Assembly: GCA_019637815.1 (NCBI GenBank)
Contig: JAHBUZ010000029.1
Span: 1-45,735, forward strand
Direction: 5' to 3'
DNA length: 45,735 bases
Origin: Chloroflexota bacterium
Lineage (GTDB): Bacteria; Chloroflexota; Limnocylindria; Limnocylindrales; CSP1-4
Shown here: positions 23,611 to 31,817 of the stretch, piece by piece
Layout of the letters: each line of letters begins with the position of its first letter
Numbering within the stretch: the stretch's first letter is position 1
Notes under the pieces: generated by a model
Seen by the model: the letters and a program-made list of their open reading frames with translations, nothing else
What the model was told of the DNA's origin: nothing
Databases searched by the model: none
Position numbers and translations under genes: made by a program

Positions 23611-23813
23611 GCGGCACACCCGCGCGCGGCGCACCACGACCACGGGACCGTTGGAGTGTACCGGATCCGCGTCGGACGTGACATCGGCGGCCTCCACGTG
23701 CACCATGGACATCGCGTGGATCGCGATGGCGCAGCCCTCGGGTGCCCGGATGGGACCCGGTCGCCGTCGTCGGATGCATGGGGCGCACCATCCAGTCATC
23801 GGGAGGTCGAGCG

Positions 23814-24575
23814 GTGAGCGGATATCGGACCTGGGCCCTGGGCATCGGCGGCGTGGCGACGCTCCTGCTCGCGTGGCTCGTCAATCCCTGGTTCGAGGTC
23901 ACCGGAGACCTGCGGACCATCGTCACCATCGCCTTCTGGATCCTCGCCATCGCGCTCGTCGTGGTGCTCTGGCGGTCCCGTGAGGAGACCGGCGCGTACG
24001 ACGTGTCCATAGAGGGACCGGCCTTCACCCAGTTCCTGTTCCACGACTCGCGGGCGGGCCTCATCTGGCTGCCCATCCGGGTGTTCCTGGGCTTCAGCTG
24101 GATCGAGTCGGGCTGGGGCAAGATCACGGGCACCGGCTGGCTGGACGGTGGCGGCGCGCTCCAGGGCTACTGGATGAACGCGGTCCAGGTCCCGGAGACG
24201 GGCCGGCCACCCATCTCCTTCGAGTGGTACCGCGACTTCATCCAGATCCTCGTGGACAACGAGGCATGGACCTGGTTCGCGCCGCTCATCGCGTTCGGTG
24301 AGCTGGCCGTGGGCCTGGGGCTCCTGTTCGGTTGCCTGACGGGCGTCGCGGCGTTCTTCGGGGCGCTCATGAACATGAGCTTCCTGCTGGCGGGCTCCGC
24401 CTCCACCAACCCGGTCATGTTCACGCTCGCGGTGGGCATCATCCTTGCCTGGCGCGTGGCGGGCTACTACGGCATCGACCGCTGGCTGCTGCCGGCGATC
24501 GGGACCCCGTGGCGTCGGGGAGAGGCCCTGGGCGGTGAGCCCATCGACCCCTCCGGTCGCTCCACGCCGAGCTAG
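23814..24575 (+). CDS. DoxX-like membrane protein
   Basis: A 253-residue inner-membrane protein: two N-terminal helices, then a DoxX-type four-helix core with LPIRVFLGFSWIESGWGKITGTGWLDGG, WFAPLIAFGELAVGLGLLFGCLTGVAAFFGALMNMSF and a C-terminal GIDRWLLP. DoxX relatives include the small subunit of thiosulfate:quinone oxidoreductase, but most are uncharacterised. The GTG at 23814 is supported by GGGAGG 8 nt upstream; the frame stays open further but the start at the helix fits. Its stop overlaps the convergent MFS gene's stop by four bases. Confidence 0.8.
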   Translation: MSGYRTWALGIGGVATLLLAWLVNPWFEVTGDLRTIVTIAFWILAIALVVVLWRSREETGAYDVSIEGPAFTQFLFHDSRAGLIWLPIRVFLGFSWIESGWGKITGTGWLDGGGALQGYWMNAVQVPETGRPPISFEWYRDFIQILVDNEAWTWFAPLIAFGELAVGLGLLFGCLTGVAAFFGALMNMSFLLAGSASTNPVMFTLAVGIILAWRVAGYYGIDRWLLPAIGTPWRRGEALGGEPIDPSGRSTPS

Positions 24576-25834
24576 CGCAGCGCACGGATGAGCGGGTGTC
24601 TCGCGAGGACCAGCGCGATCCCCGCGAGCGCCACACCGAACGCGAGCTGCGTGCCGACGGGTCCCACGGTGCTCGCGGCGGCACCCGCCACGAGATGACC
24701 GATGGGACCGACGCCGAGCGCGAACGTCCAGAGGCCCATCGCGGCACCCCGCTCGCGATCACCCGAGGCCCGCTGCATGAGCGACTGCGCGAGTGAATCA
24801 CAGGCCGCGGCGGCCGCGCCGATCACGAGCATCGGCAGGACGGCGACCCCGAAGGTCGGGCTGAGGGCGAACGTGATGAGCCCGACGCCGAACAACACGT
24901 CGATGGCCATGAGCGCCGGACCACGGTTCGCTCGCGCACCCACCCGCACCAGGACCAGGAGCCCCACCACACCGCCCAGCGCCCGGATGGAGTTGAACGC
25001 GCCGTAGGCGCCGGGGCCGGCGTCGAAGACCTCCCGCGTGAACACGGGCAGGAGGGTCAGGGACGAGAAGCCGAACACCTCCACCACGACGACCATGAAC
25101 GTGAGCAGGGCGAGCACCCGGTCCCGGCGCAGGAGCGTGAGCGACACGCGCAGGCCCGCAGGCGTCTCGCGAGGGCCACGATCCCCGGTCCGCGGATGCC
25201 CATGCGTCAGCGACAGCAGGATCGCCGCACCGAGCGAGGCGAGCGCCTGGACCATGAGCGTCGCACCCACCCCCGGTCCGTCGAGCAGCAGACCACCGAC
25301 GATGCCACCGATCGCGTTCGCGAGCTGACCCGCGAGGTTCGCGATGGCGATGCCCGCGGTGGCGAGCGACGGCCCGACCAGGTCGAACGCGTACGCGGCG
25401 TTGGCGGCGAGGCGCGCCGCGTCGAAGATGCCCAGCACGAACGAGCCGCCGATGAGCGCCCAGAACGGCAGCTGGTCACCGTCCTGCCAGGCGATGAGGC
25501 CCAGCACCGCACCCACGAGCGCGGACGCGAGTGCCGCGCCGATGATCATCCGTCGTCGATCGACCCGGTCGGCGAGCACGCCCATGGGGATGCCGAACAC
25601 GAGCAGGGCCAGGAAGCGCACCGCGAAGACGGCACCCACCGCGAGTGGCTCCGTGGTGACGATGAGCGTCACCCACGCGAAGGCCACGCTGCTGATGGTC
25701 CAGCTGAGCGCGGAGAGCCCGAAGGCGATGGCGTACGGCGGGTAGCCTGGCTGCCGGAACGGGGCGCGCCAGTAGCCCAGCCGTCCGGCCGCGGGATCCA
25801 CCCGGCCGGTGGGCCTGCCTTCCTCGTCGATCAT
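24572..25834 (-). CDS. Major facilitator superfamily transporter
   Basis: A 420-residue permease with twelve predicted helices. The loop 2-3 motif reads GIPMGVLADRVDRRRMIIGA (G-x-x-x-D-R-x-x-R-R), and a pseudo-repeat occurs in the C-terminal half (VRVGARANRGPALMAI). The N-terminus (PFRQPGYPPYAIAFGLSALSWT) resembles the TMS/enterobactin-exporter type of MFS; the substrate is unknown. The ATG at 25834 has TACGGT 6 nt upstream. The DNA around the start codon is repeated twice more upstream at about 53-nt intervals, each with its own ATGATCG. Confidence 0.88.
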   Translation of the reverse strand: MIDEEGRPTGRVDPAAGRLGYWRAPFRQPGYPPYAIAFGLSALSWTISSVAFAWVTLIVTTEPLAVGAVFAVRFLALLVFGIPMGVLADRVDRRRMIIGAALASALVGAVLGLIAWQDGDQLPFWALIGGSFVLGIFDAARLAANAAYAFDLVGPSLATAGIAIANLAGQLANAIGGIVGGLLLDGPGVGATLMVQALASLGAAILLSLTHGHPRTGDRGPRETPAGLRVSLTLLRRDRVLALLTFMVVVVEVFGFSSLTLLPVFTREVFDAGPGAYGAFNSIRALGGVVGLLVLVRVGARANRGPALMAIDVLFGVGLITFALSPTFGVAVLPMLVIGAAAAACDSLAQSLMQRASGDRERGAAMGLWTFALGVGPIGHLVAGAAASTVGPVGTQLAFGVALAGIALVLARHPLIRALR

Positions 25835-25960
25835 CGGCCCACCGTAGGGTCGACCCGGCCAGCAGGCGTCCCTGCGTCGTCGATCATCGAGCCGCCGCCG
25901 GAGTGCTGCCCCCGATGGGTTGTGCCAGCTTCGCCGATCATCGACCCGCCGCCGGAGCGA
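25829..25960 (-). repeat. 53/54-bp repeat covering the MFS start codon
   Basis: ATGATCGNCGA occurs at 25834, 25887 and 25941 (first base, minus strand), spaced 53 and 54 nt. The upstream two are preceded by CTCCGGCGGCGG-type sequence. The first two also share the codons for a GRVDP stretch. The upstream copies are not in frame with the gene through to its body because a stop intervenes. Confidence 0.6.
25841..25846 (-). promoter_or_regulatory. -10-like TACGGT upstream of the MFS gene
   Basis: TACGGT is spaced 6 nt from the ATG at 25834. It lies inside the 53-bp repeat, but the hexamer itself is not conserved in the other copies. Confidence 0.4.
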
Positions 25961-26181
25961 CCCGTCCCGTGCTCACCATCCGCTGACCGCCAGTCCCCTC
26001 CCCGCCGGGCCACCATCCCGGCCAGTGGATCGTACCGGGCACCGGGCTCCATCGTGGGAGCCTGGGGTCGCGTGTCGTGGTCGCCGGTCGTCGTCCGGCT
26101 GTCGGCGTCATCGGCCGTGCCCGGCTGTCATCGTCGGGCGGCCTGCCTCCGTGTCGTCGGATCGGTATGCTCCCGTCCCGC
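25961..26181. other. Intergenic gap between the MFS and purU genes
   Basis: No gene or clear repeat is seen here. TATGCT at 26166-26171, 10 nt before the purU ATG, is a possible -10 element. Confidence 0.4.
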
Positions 26182-27072
26182 ATGGACACCCAGGACACCG
26201 ACCCGCGCGCTCCCGGCCCCAGCCGCGACCACCTGCTCACGCTCCTCGTGAGCGCGCCCGACCGACCAGGTCTCGTGGCAGGCGTCGCGGGTGCGCTGTA
26301 CCGCCACGACGCGAACATCCTCGAGGCGGACCAGCACGACGACCCGGGCACCGGGATGTTCTTCCAGCGCATCCGGTTCGGCATCGCGGGGCGTGGCGTC
26401 GAGCCACTCCGGGCGACCCTCGGCGTGCTGGGCACCGAGCTCGGCCTGCGCTGGACGATGCGTGACCACGGCGAGCGACGCGGCGTGGCCATCCTCGTCT
26501 CCCGCGAGGACCACTGTCTGTATGACCTGCTCGTGCGGCATCGCTCCGGGGAGCTCGCGTGTGACATCCGGCTCATCCTCAGCAACCACGACCTGCTGGC
26601 ACCGGTGGCCGCCCAGTTCGACATCCCGTTCCGCTCCGTGCCGGTGACCGGTGACACCATCCCGTCGGCCGAGGCGGAGCAGCAGCGCATCCTGGACGAC
26701 GCCGGCGTCGAGCTGCTGGTGCTCGCTCGATACATGCGCATCCTCTCGCCCGATATGGTCGATCGATGGCAGGATCGGGCCATCAACATCCATCACTCGT
26801 TCCTGCCCGCGTTCGTGGGGGCGCGCCCGTACCACCAGGCGTACGCGCGAGGCGTGAAGCTCATCGGCGCCACCGCGCACTACGTCACGACCGTCCTCGA
26901 TGACGGCCCCATCATCGAGCAGGACGTCACCCACGCGACACATCGGGATTCCGTGGAGGACCTGGTGCGCCGGGGTCGCGACATCGAGCGGACCGTGCTG
27001 GCACGCGCCGTGCGCTGGCACCTCGAGGACCGCGTCCTGGTGCACGGGAACCGGACCATCGTGTTCCGATAG
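26182..27072 (+). CDS. purU: Formyltetrahydrofolate deformylase PurU
   Basis: A 296-residue enzyme that hydrolyses 10-formyl-tetrahydrofolate to formate and tetrahydrofolate, balancing one-carbon pools for purine synthesis. It has an N-terminal ACT domain (LLTLLVSAPDRPGLVAGVAGALYRHDANILEAD) and a C-terminal formyltransferase-type domain with NIHHSFLPAF (202-211) and VLDDGPIIEQD (Asp near 241), the Asn-His-Asp catalytic set. The length equals that of the family. The ATG at 26182 gives the family N-terminus; another in-frame ATG lies at 26167. An 18-bp tandem repeat lies just after the stop. Confidence 0.95.
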   Translation: MDTQDTDPRAPGPSRDHLLTLLVSAPDRPGLVAGVAGALYRHDANILEADQHDDPGTGMFFQRIRFGIAGRGVEPLRATLGVLGTELGLRWTMRDHGERRGVAILVSREDHCLYDLLVRHRSGELACDIRLILSNHDLLAPVAAQFDIPFRSVPVTGDTIPSAEAEQQRILDDAGVELLVLARYMRILSPDMVDRWQDRAINIHHSFLPAFVGARPYHQAYARGVKLIGATAHYVTTVLDDGPIIEQDVTHATHRDSVEDLVRRGRDIERTVLARAVRWHLEDRVLVHGNRTIVFR

Positions 27073-27088
27073 GTCCGGAGCGGGCTCC

Positions 27089-27186
27089 GGTCGCATCGGA
27101 GGATCTCCGGTCGCATCGGAGGTCTCGGTCGCATCGGAGGTCTCGGTCGCATCGGAGGTCTCGGTCGCATCGGAGGTCTCGGTCGA
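27089..27186 (+). repeat. 18-bp tandem repeat downstream of purU
   Basis: GGTCGCATCGGAGGTCTC is repeated; GGTCGCATCGGA starts at 27089, 27109, 27127, 27145 and 27163, with the first interval 20 nt and the rest exactly 18 nt. It lies 17 nt after the purU stop and about 100 nt before the next gene. Confidence 0.9.
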
Positions 27187-27288
27187 CGAGACGCGGGGAT
27201 CGCGCCCACCCATCGGGCGGGCCCCGTTCTACACTGCGCGCACCGGCGACACCAGCCGCGCCCGACGACTCGAAGAGGAGAGAAGAGG

Positions 27289-27591
27289 ATGCTCCAGCGT
27301 TTGATCGGCGTCACGATCGGTGCCGCCGTCACGTTCGTGCTGCTGCTGCTGTTCTACGGCGGGGTCAGCGTCACCAATGGCGTGGCGACCACGGACTGGC
27401 GCATCGTCAGCGACTCGGGCACGGCATTCCTCGTGGCCGCGGCGCTCGGTGCCGTCGCATCCTTCTTCTGGCCCATCGTCATCGGCTGGTGGCTCGTGCG
27501 GCGAACGCGTAGCCGCCGTCAGACCGCGGTCGAGGCAGAGGTGCAGCGGCAGCTCGCCGAGCAGCAGCGGAACTCGGGCCCGCGCACCTGA
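27289..27591 (+). CDS. Small two-helix membrane protein
   Basis: A 100-residue protein with two membrane spans (ITVTFVLLLLFYGG-like near residues 8-26 and GTAFLVAAALGAVASFFWPIVIGWW near 45-70) and a basic, then polar, C-terminal tail (RRTRSRRQTAVEAEVQRQL) likely in the cytoplasm. I do not recognise the family. The start is firm: a purine-rich GAGGAGAGAAGAGG run ends immediately before the ATG. It is separated from purU by the tandem repeat and probably has its own promoter. Confidence 0.7.
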   Translation: MLQRLIGVTIGAAVTFVLLLLFYGGVSVTNGVATTDWRIVSDSGTAFLVAAALGAVASFFWPIVIGWWLVRRTRSRRQTAVEAEVQRQLAEQQRNSGPRT

Positions 27592-27708
27592 GCGCGGGGC
27601 CTCGCGGCCTCGGACCGGCCTGCGACCTGGGCACCGGCCTTCGTGGCCGACGACCCGTCGGCGCGCCCGATCGCCGCATCGGCGCGCCCGATCGCCGCGT
27701 CCGCCGGC

Positions 27709-29889
27709 TCAGGACCTCGCCGGTCGCGGTGCCGTGATCGTGGTCCGGCCCGACTCCGCGCGCAGCACGGAGTCACCACCGCCACGCTTCGCGCGGTACA
27801 TCGCCGCGTCCGCCGCCCGCAACAGCTTCTGGGCCGTCCGTCCGTCATCGGGTGCGACGGCGAGCCCCGCGCTGCACGCCACCCGCCCCTCGGACCCATC
27901 CGAGAGCTGGTGACGCAGCCCGCGCACCCCGGCGACCACCCGGTCCGCCACGTGGCGTGCGGCATCCAGCGCGGTATCGGGCATCACCACGACGAACTCG
28001 TCGCCACCGTAGCGCGCCACGATGTCGTTGGTGCGGACCGCCATCCGCAGCGTGGCCGCCACGTTCTGGAGCACCCGGTCGCCATCCGCATGGCCGTGCT
28101 GGTCGTTGATGGTCTTGAACCCGTCGAGGTCCACCAGCATCACGCTCAGGGGCGTCCGTGACCGCGACGACCGGGCCACCTCCTGGGTGAGACGCTCCTG
28201 GAGATACCGGTGGTTGTGGACGCCCGTCAGCTGGTCGATGTCCGCGGCCTCTCGCAGCTGGGTCAGCAGACGCACGTTCTGGAGCGACGCGGCCGCCTGG
28301 CCACCCATCGTCCGCACGAGCGCGACCTCATGCTCCGTGAGCACCCGGTCGTCCTGCACCAGATACAGCTCCAGGAGGCCGATGGTCCGGCTCGCGGCGA
28401 CCAGGGGCAGGACGAGACATTGTCGGACGCCGAGCCGCCGCAGGGCGCCCAGATCCCCGGCGTCGCCTCGATCCACGCGAGCGTGGAGCAGCCGTGGCTG
28501 TCCATCGATGAGTGCCTGGCGCACCTGGGTCGAGGTCGTCAGGTCCACCTCGCTGCGGTCGACCGTGCCCGGCAGCGAGCCTTCCTGGGCCAGGAGGTCC
28601 AGGCGCGCCGGGGACGACTCCCCGAGCCGGGACACGGCCACCGCGTCCACGCCGATGGACCGCTGGATGGTGCGTGCGACGAGCTCGCTGAGCTGCGCCT
28701 CATCCTGCTCCATGGATCCCGCATTGCTGATGCGCAGGAGCGCCTCCAGCTCCTGGACCGCACGGTCCCGGTCGGCGAGCGAGCGCGCGTTCTCGAATGC
28801 CACGACCGCCTGATCGGCGAGGACCTGGACCAGTCGCAGCTCATCCTGACCGAAGCCCACGCGGCCCACCCGCGACAGCACGATGGCGCCCCGCGGCATC
28901 CCCTCGTAGCGGAGCGGCGCGACCAGCATCGCCTCCTCGATGAGCTCCGTGCCAGGCACCGGGATGGCCGCGGGATGGCGTGACGCATCGCTGACGATGA
29001 TCCCCTCCCCCGCCTCCACCGCGGACCCCGTGATGCCCTGGCCGAGCCGGAGCCGGATGGTGTCGGCATCCTCGTCGGCGTACTGGGGCATGAAGTGCGC
29101 CCACGCCACGGGCTCCAGCGTCACGCCGTCCCGTGCGAGCACGTAGACCCGGCAGCTGTCGGCCGGCACGACCCGTCGGGTCTCGCGGCAGATGACCTCG
29201 CCGATGCGCGCTGCCGTGGTGAGCCGGGTGAGCTGGGCGGCGATGGACTGGATCGTCCGCAGGTCATGGGTCCACGTGGGCCCCGGACCCTCCGCCGATG
29301 TGGCGGCCGGCGCGGCTGCGGCACTCGCCGTGGATGCGGCAGCCCCCGGGGATGTGGCGCTTCGCGGGGACGTGGCAGTTCCCCGGGACGTGGCACTCGC
29401 CGCCGATGTGGCACTGCCCGGGAGCGCGGCACCGCCCGTGGATGTGACACTCGCCGCGGGGGTGGCGGGTCGCGGGGACGTCGTCGTGCGCTCGTCGGCC
29501 ACGACCCGCGCGTGCGTGGCGCCCAGCTCCGCGGCGACCTGCCGGGCGTACAGACGTGCCAGCGCGCGGTCCTGGGCGCTGAACATCTCCCGGGAGCGAC
29601 GCGCCATGACGAGGAGGCTGCTGCGACCGTCCGGGACCGCCAGCAGGAGCTGGCTGCCGATGCCAGGGGCGTCGGGATCCACGCGTTCGATCGATGACCG
29701 GCCACCCCACAGCCCGACCCCGGTCGCGAGTCGCGCCACCCAGCGACCCGCGCCACTCGCGGGTACGCCACCGCTGGTGGCACGCACCTGGAGCACGTCC
29801 TCGGTATCGGTGAGCAGCAGGGCCACGCCCGCGTCCGCAGCAAGCGCATGCTCGAGCTGGTCGAGCAGCGCGACCAGGGGGTCGTTCAC
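27709..29889 (-). CDS. GAF-domain diguanylate cyclase
   Basis: A 726-residue cytoplasmic sensor enzyme. A first GAF-like domain (about 5-130) is followed by a low-complexity linker of hexapeptide repeats (about 138-197), a second GAF (about 215-370), a third (about 395-545) and a GGDEF domain (550-715). The active-site motif GGDEF (628-632) is intact and the upstream RTND (619-622) fits the RxxD inhibitory site, so it should make c-di-GMP with product inhibition. No EAL domain is present. The GTG at 29889 overlaps the stop of the DUF5317 gene (GTGA), so the two are coupled; the open frame to 30006 lies inside that neighbour. Confidence 0.92.
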   Translation of the reverse strand: MNDPLVALLDQLEHALAADAGVALLLTDTEDVLQVRATSGGVPASGAGRWVARLATGVGLWGGRSSIERVDPDAPGIGSQLLLAVPDGRSSLLVMARRSREMFSAQDRALARLYARQVAAELGATHARVVADERTTTSPRPATPAASVTSTGGAALPGSATSAASATSRGTATSPRSATSPGAAASTASAAAAPAATSAEGPGPTWTHDLRTIQSIAAQLTRLTTAARIGEVICRETRRVVPADSCRVYVLARDGVTLEPVAWAHFMPQYADEDADTIRLRLGQGITGSAVEAGEGIIVSDASRHPAAIPVPGTELIEEAMLVAPLRYEGMPRGAIVLSRVGRVGFGQDELRLVQVLADQAVVAFENARSLADRDRAVQELEALLRISNAGSMEQDEAQLSELVARTIQRSIGVDAVAVSRLGESSPARLDLLAQEGSLPGTVDRSEVDLTTSTQVRQALIDGQPRLLHARVDRGDAGDLGALRRLGVRQCLVLPLVAASRTIGLLELYLVQDDRVLTEHEVALVRTMGGQAAASLQNVRLLTQLREAADIDQLTGVHNHRYLQERLTQEVARSSRSRTPLSVMLVDLDGFKTINDQHGHADGDRVLQNVAATLRMAVRTNDIVARYGGDEFVVVMPDTALDAARHVADRVVAGVRGLRHQLSDGSEGRVACSAGLAVAPDDGRTAQKLLRAADAAMYRAKRGGGDSVLRAESGRTTITAPRPARS
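29300..29479 (-). repeat. Ten in-frame 18-bp repeats within the diguanylate cyclase gene
   Basis: Ten contiguous 18-mers on the plus strand follow GYGGCACTCSCCGNGGAY and encode Ala-(Thr/Ala)-x-x-x-x units in the linker between the first and second GAF domains. Consensus, period and reading phase match the repeat in dnaE2 at 7497-7658. Confidence 0.85.
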
Positions 29890-30506
29890 CGACCCACGGG
29901 CGAGGAACGGAGGCTCGTGCGGTCGGCGCCACGACCGGCTGCGGATCCATCGGGGATCCGCCAGGTCCGCGCGCTCGGCACGTGCATCGACCGGACGACA
30001 CACCATGCGGCACCCACGCCCACGAGCACATCACCGATGGAGAACACGTTGGCGAGCGGGATCGGCCGTGGCAGCACCAGGATGTCACCCAGGAACCCGA
30101 GGACCGTGCCCGGGCCGATGAGCGTCGAGTTGGAGAGCGCGACCATGGGCGGCTCCGCCACGCCGCGGAGCATCAGCCATGCGTCCGGCGACGAGGGCAT
30201 GTGACCGCCGTTGGCGACGATGGCCACCATGTTCAGCCACGCGCCGAGCGCGAGGAGCGGGATGCCCGGGAGCGACAGGTTGGCCATCATGACCAGGAAC
30301 ACGACGGCGCTGGAGAGGACGTACAACGCCGGACCGGCCGTCCCGACACGGTCCGCCAGGAACGGCCCGAACAGCAGCAGCTGGAGCGCCAGCCCGCCGA
30401 CCGCGAGCCATGCGCCCCGGATCCGGAGGTCCGCGAGGGCTCCGATGCGGCCGCCCGTGAGGCGGCCGACGATCAGGCCCGCGAGGATGGCGTACAGCAG
30501 GAGCAT
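29886..30506 (-). CDS. DUF5317 family membrane protein
   Basis: A 206-residue protein with five or so membrane spans starting MLLLYAILAGLIVGRLTGGR and containing LNMVAIVANGGHMPSS, the ANGG(x)MP element of DUF5317. The function is unknown. The C-terminal 35 residues are polar and Arg-rich, probably cytoplasmic. Its stop overlaps the GTG of the diguanylate cyclase, so the pair is co-translated; a membrane input to the cyclase is a reasonable but untested inference. The 500 nt upstream is a divergent intergenic region. Confidence 0.8.
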   Translation of the reverse strand: MLLLYAILAGLIVGRLTGGRIGALADLRIRGAWLAVGGLALQLLLFGPFLADRVGTAGPALYVLSSAVVFLVMMANLSLPGIPLLALGAWLNMVAIVANGGHMPSSPDAWLMLRGVAEPPMVALSNSTLIGPGTVLGFLGDILVLPRPIPLANVFSIGDVLVGVGAAWCVVRSMHVPSARTWRIPDGSAAGRGADRTSLRSSPVGR

Positions 30507-30589
30507 CGAGGGACGCGCCTCCAGGGCTGGTCAGCAGGATCCGTCGGGCGATCGTCGGTCGGGATGTGGACCGATCGCCGGATACACGA

Positions 30590-30614
30590 ACGGCGCGCCG
30601 CTGAGGCGCGCCGT
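30590..30614. terminator. Strong GC-rich stem-loop
   Basis: ACGGCGCGCC and GGCGCGCCGT form a perfect 10-bp stem around a 5-nt loop. On the minus strand it is followed by only a weak T-rich stretch. It lies between the possible small ORF and the DUF5317 gene, so it could be a terminator or attenuator. Confidence 0.4.
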
Positions 30615-30710
30615 CGGTGACGCTGTGGGATGACCTGGTACCGGCGACAGCAGCTGCGATCCGCTGCCGCCGGACCGGGTCAGGGAGCGTCGATCAGGGA
30701 TGGGGCTTCC

Positions 30711-30800
30711 TCAGGCGACCCAGCGGAAGGGCGCCGCCAGGACGAGGGCGAACGCCGCGAGGGCCCCCAGACGAAGTGCAAGAGAGGCGGTGCGGGACAT
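30711..30800 (-). CDS. Possible 29-residue hydrophobic peptide
   Basis: The ORF reads MSRTASLALRLGALAAFALV, then LAAPFRWVA: a basic N-terminus and one hydrophobic helix, like a small membrane peptide or an orphan signal sequence. GGAG lies about 10 nt upstream. There is no other support; chance occurrence in GC-rich DNA is quite possible. Confidence 0.25.
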   Translation of the reverse strand: MSRTASLALRLGALAAFALVLAAPFRWVA

Positions 30801-31000
30801 CGTTCGTGGCTCCAGTCAGGGTGCGGGTTGGGCCTCGAGCGCGATGGCTGCGCTCGGGTCCGGCCGGTGGGCTACCGACCGGGGGCCATCATCGACCTCG
30901 GCCGCGGCGACCCTCCATAGCCTTTCGGTACTACCGGGGATCCCCCCGGTCGGCTGTCCCGGGGTCCCCGATGGCCCTGACAGGGTCGACCGGACCCACC

Positions 31001-31006
31001 TATCCT
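31001..31006 (+). promoter_or_regulatory. -10-like TATCCT upstream of the Nudix gene
   Basis: TATCCT is spaced 6 nt from the ATG at 31013; it is a leaderless-type arrangement. Confidence 0.45.
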
Positions 31007-31012
31007 CGATCG

Positions 31013-31606
31013 ATGGACGATGCCCGACTGACCGAGACGACCATCTCCTCCCACCTCATCCACACCGGACGCTACCTCTCCGTGCGTGTCGACACCGTCC
31101 TGGACGCTGACGGTGGGGAGCACCAGCGGGACATCGTCGACCACCCGGGTGCGGTCGCGATCCTTGCCCTCGTGGAGGGCTCGGTCCTCATGGTCCATCA
31201 GTACCGGACGCCGGCAGGACGCGTGCTGCCGGAGATCCCGGCCGGCACCCTCGAGCGGGATGCGACCGGCCGGACGGAGGACCCCCTGGGTGCGGCGCAG
31301 CGCGAGCTGGGCGAGGAGACGGGGGTGACAGCCGAGCACTGGCGGCATCTCGTGTCGTTCTTCACGGCGCCCGGCTTCGCGACGGAGTACATGCACCTGT
31401 ATCTCGCCACGGGGATCGCGCCGCTGGCCGGCTATGACGGCCCGGAGGCGGACGAGCGGCTGCGCGTGGAGCGCGTGCCCTGGCGGGATGCGGTGGCCAT
31501 GGCGACCAGCGGCACCATCGCGGACGCCAAGACCCTGGTGGCCCTGCTGTGGCTGGAGCGACTGGTGAACGCCGGCGAGCTCGACCCCGACGACGCCGGG
31601 CGCTGA
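31013..31606 (+). CDS. Nudix hydrolase, ADP-ribose pyrophosphatase type
   Basis: A 197-residue Nudix enzyme. EIPAGTLERD and then GAAQRELGEETG form the Nudix box, with a short insertion in front of REL-x-EE-x-G; the layout (VDHPGAVAILALVEG, QYRTPAGRVLPEIPAGTLE, SFFTAPGFATEYMHLYLA) is that of NudF-like ADP-ribose pyrophosphatases. It probably cleaves ADP-ribose to AMP and ribose 5-phosphate; nearby nicotinate phosphoribosyltransferase and ribokinase genes fit NAD/ribose turnover but are not in an operon with it. The start at 31013 follows TATCCT; a long upstream open frame is ignored. Confidence 0.88.
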   Translation: MDDARLTETTISSHLIHTGRYLSVRVDTVLDADGGEHQRDIVDHPGAVAILALVEGSVLMVHQYRTPAGRVLPEIPAGTLERDATGRTEDPLGAAQRELGEETGVTAEHWRHLVSFFTAPGFATEYMHLYLATGIAPLAGYDGPEADERLRVERVPWRDAVAMATSGTIADAKTLVALLWLERLVNAGELDPDDAGR

Positions 31607-31817
31607 TGCGGCCGATGCCGGCGTTGCGGCCTGCGCGCCCTCGCTCACGTGCGGGTGCACGCTCGCTCCGGGTGCTCGGCCGCGCCTTGGCCTCGACGCG
31701 CCTGAGCGCCCGGCTTCCAGCTGATGCGGCCCAGCCTGAGCGCCCGGCGTGAGCTGATGCGGCCGATGCCGTCCTGCGGCTCGAGCGGTGGCCGACCCTG
31801 GGTCGGTGTCCGCTCGG

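Larger units (their letters stand above)
30507..31012. other. Structured divergent intergenic region
   Basis: About 500 nt between the DUF5317 gene (minus) and the Nudix gene (plus). It holds two strong inverted repeats (30590-30614 and 30933-30950), a GAAA-tetraloop-type hairpin on the minus strand near 30915-30932, and a possible 29-codon ORF. I could not match it to a known riboswitch. Confidence 0.4.

Noticed and set aside
27650..27705. Two-copy 21-bp direct repeat containing GGCGCGCCCGATCGCCG
   Set aside because: Only two copies after the diguanylate cyclase stop; too little to call an element.
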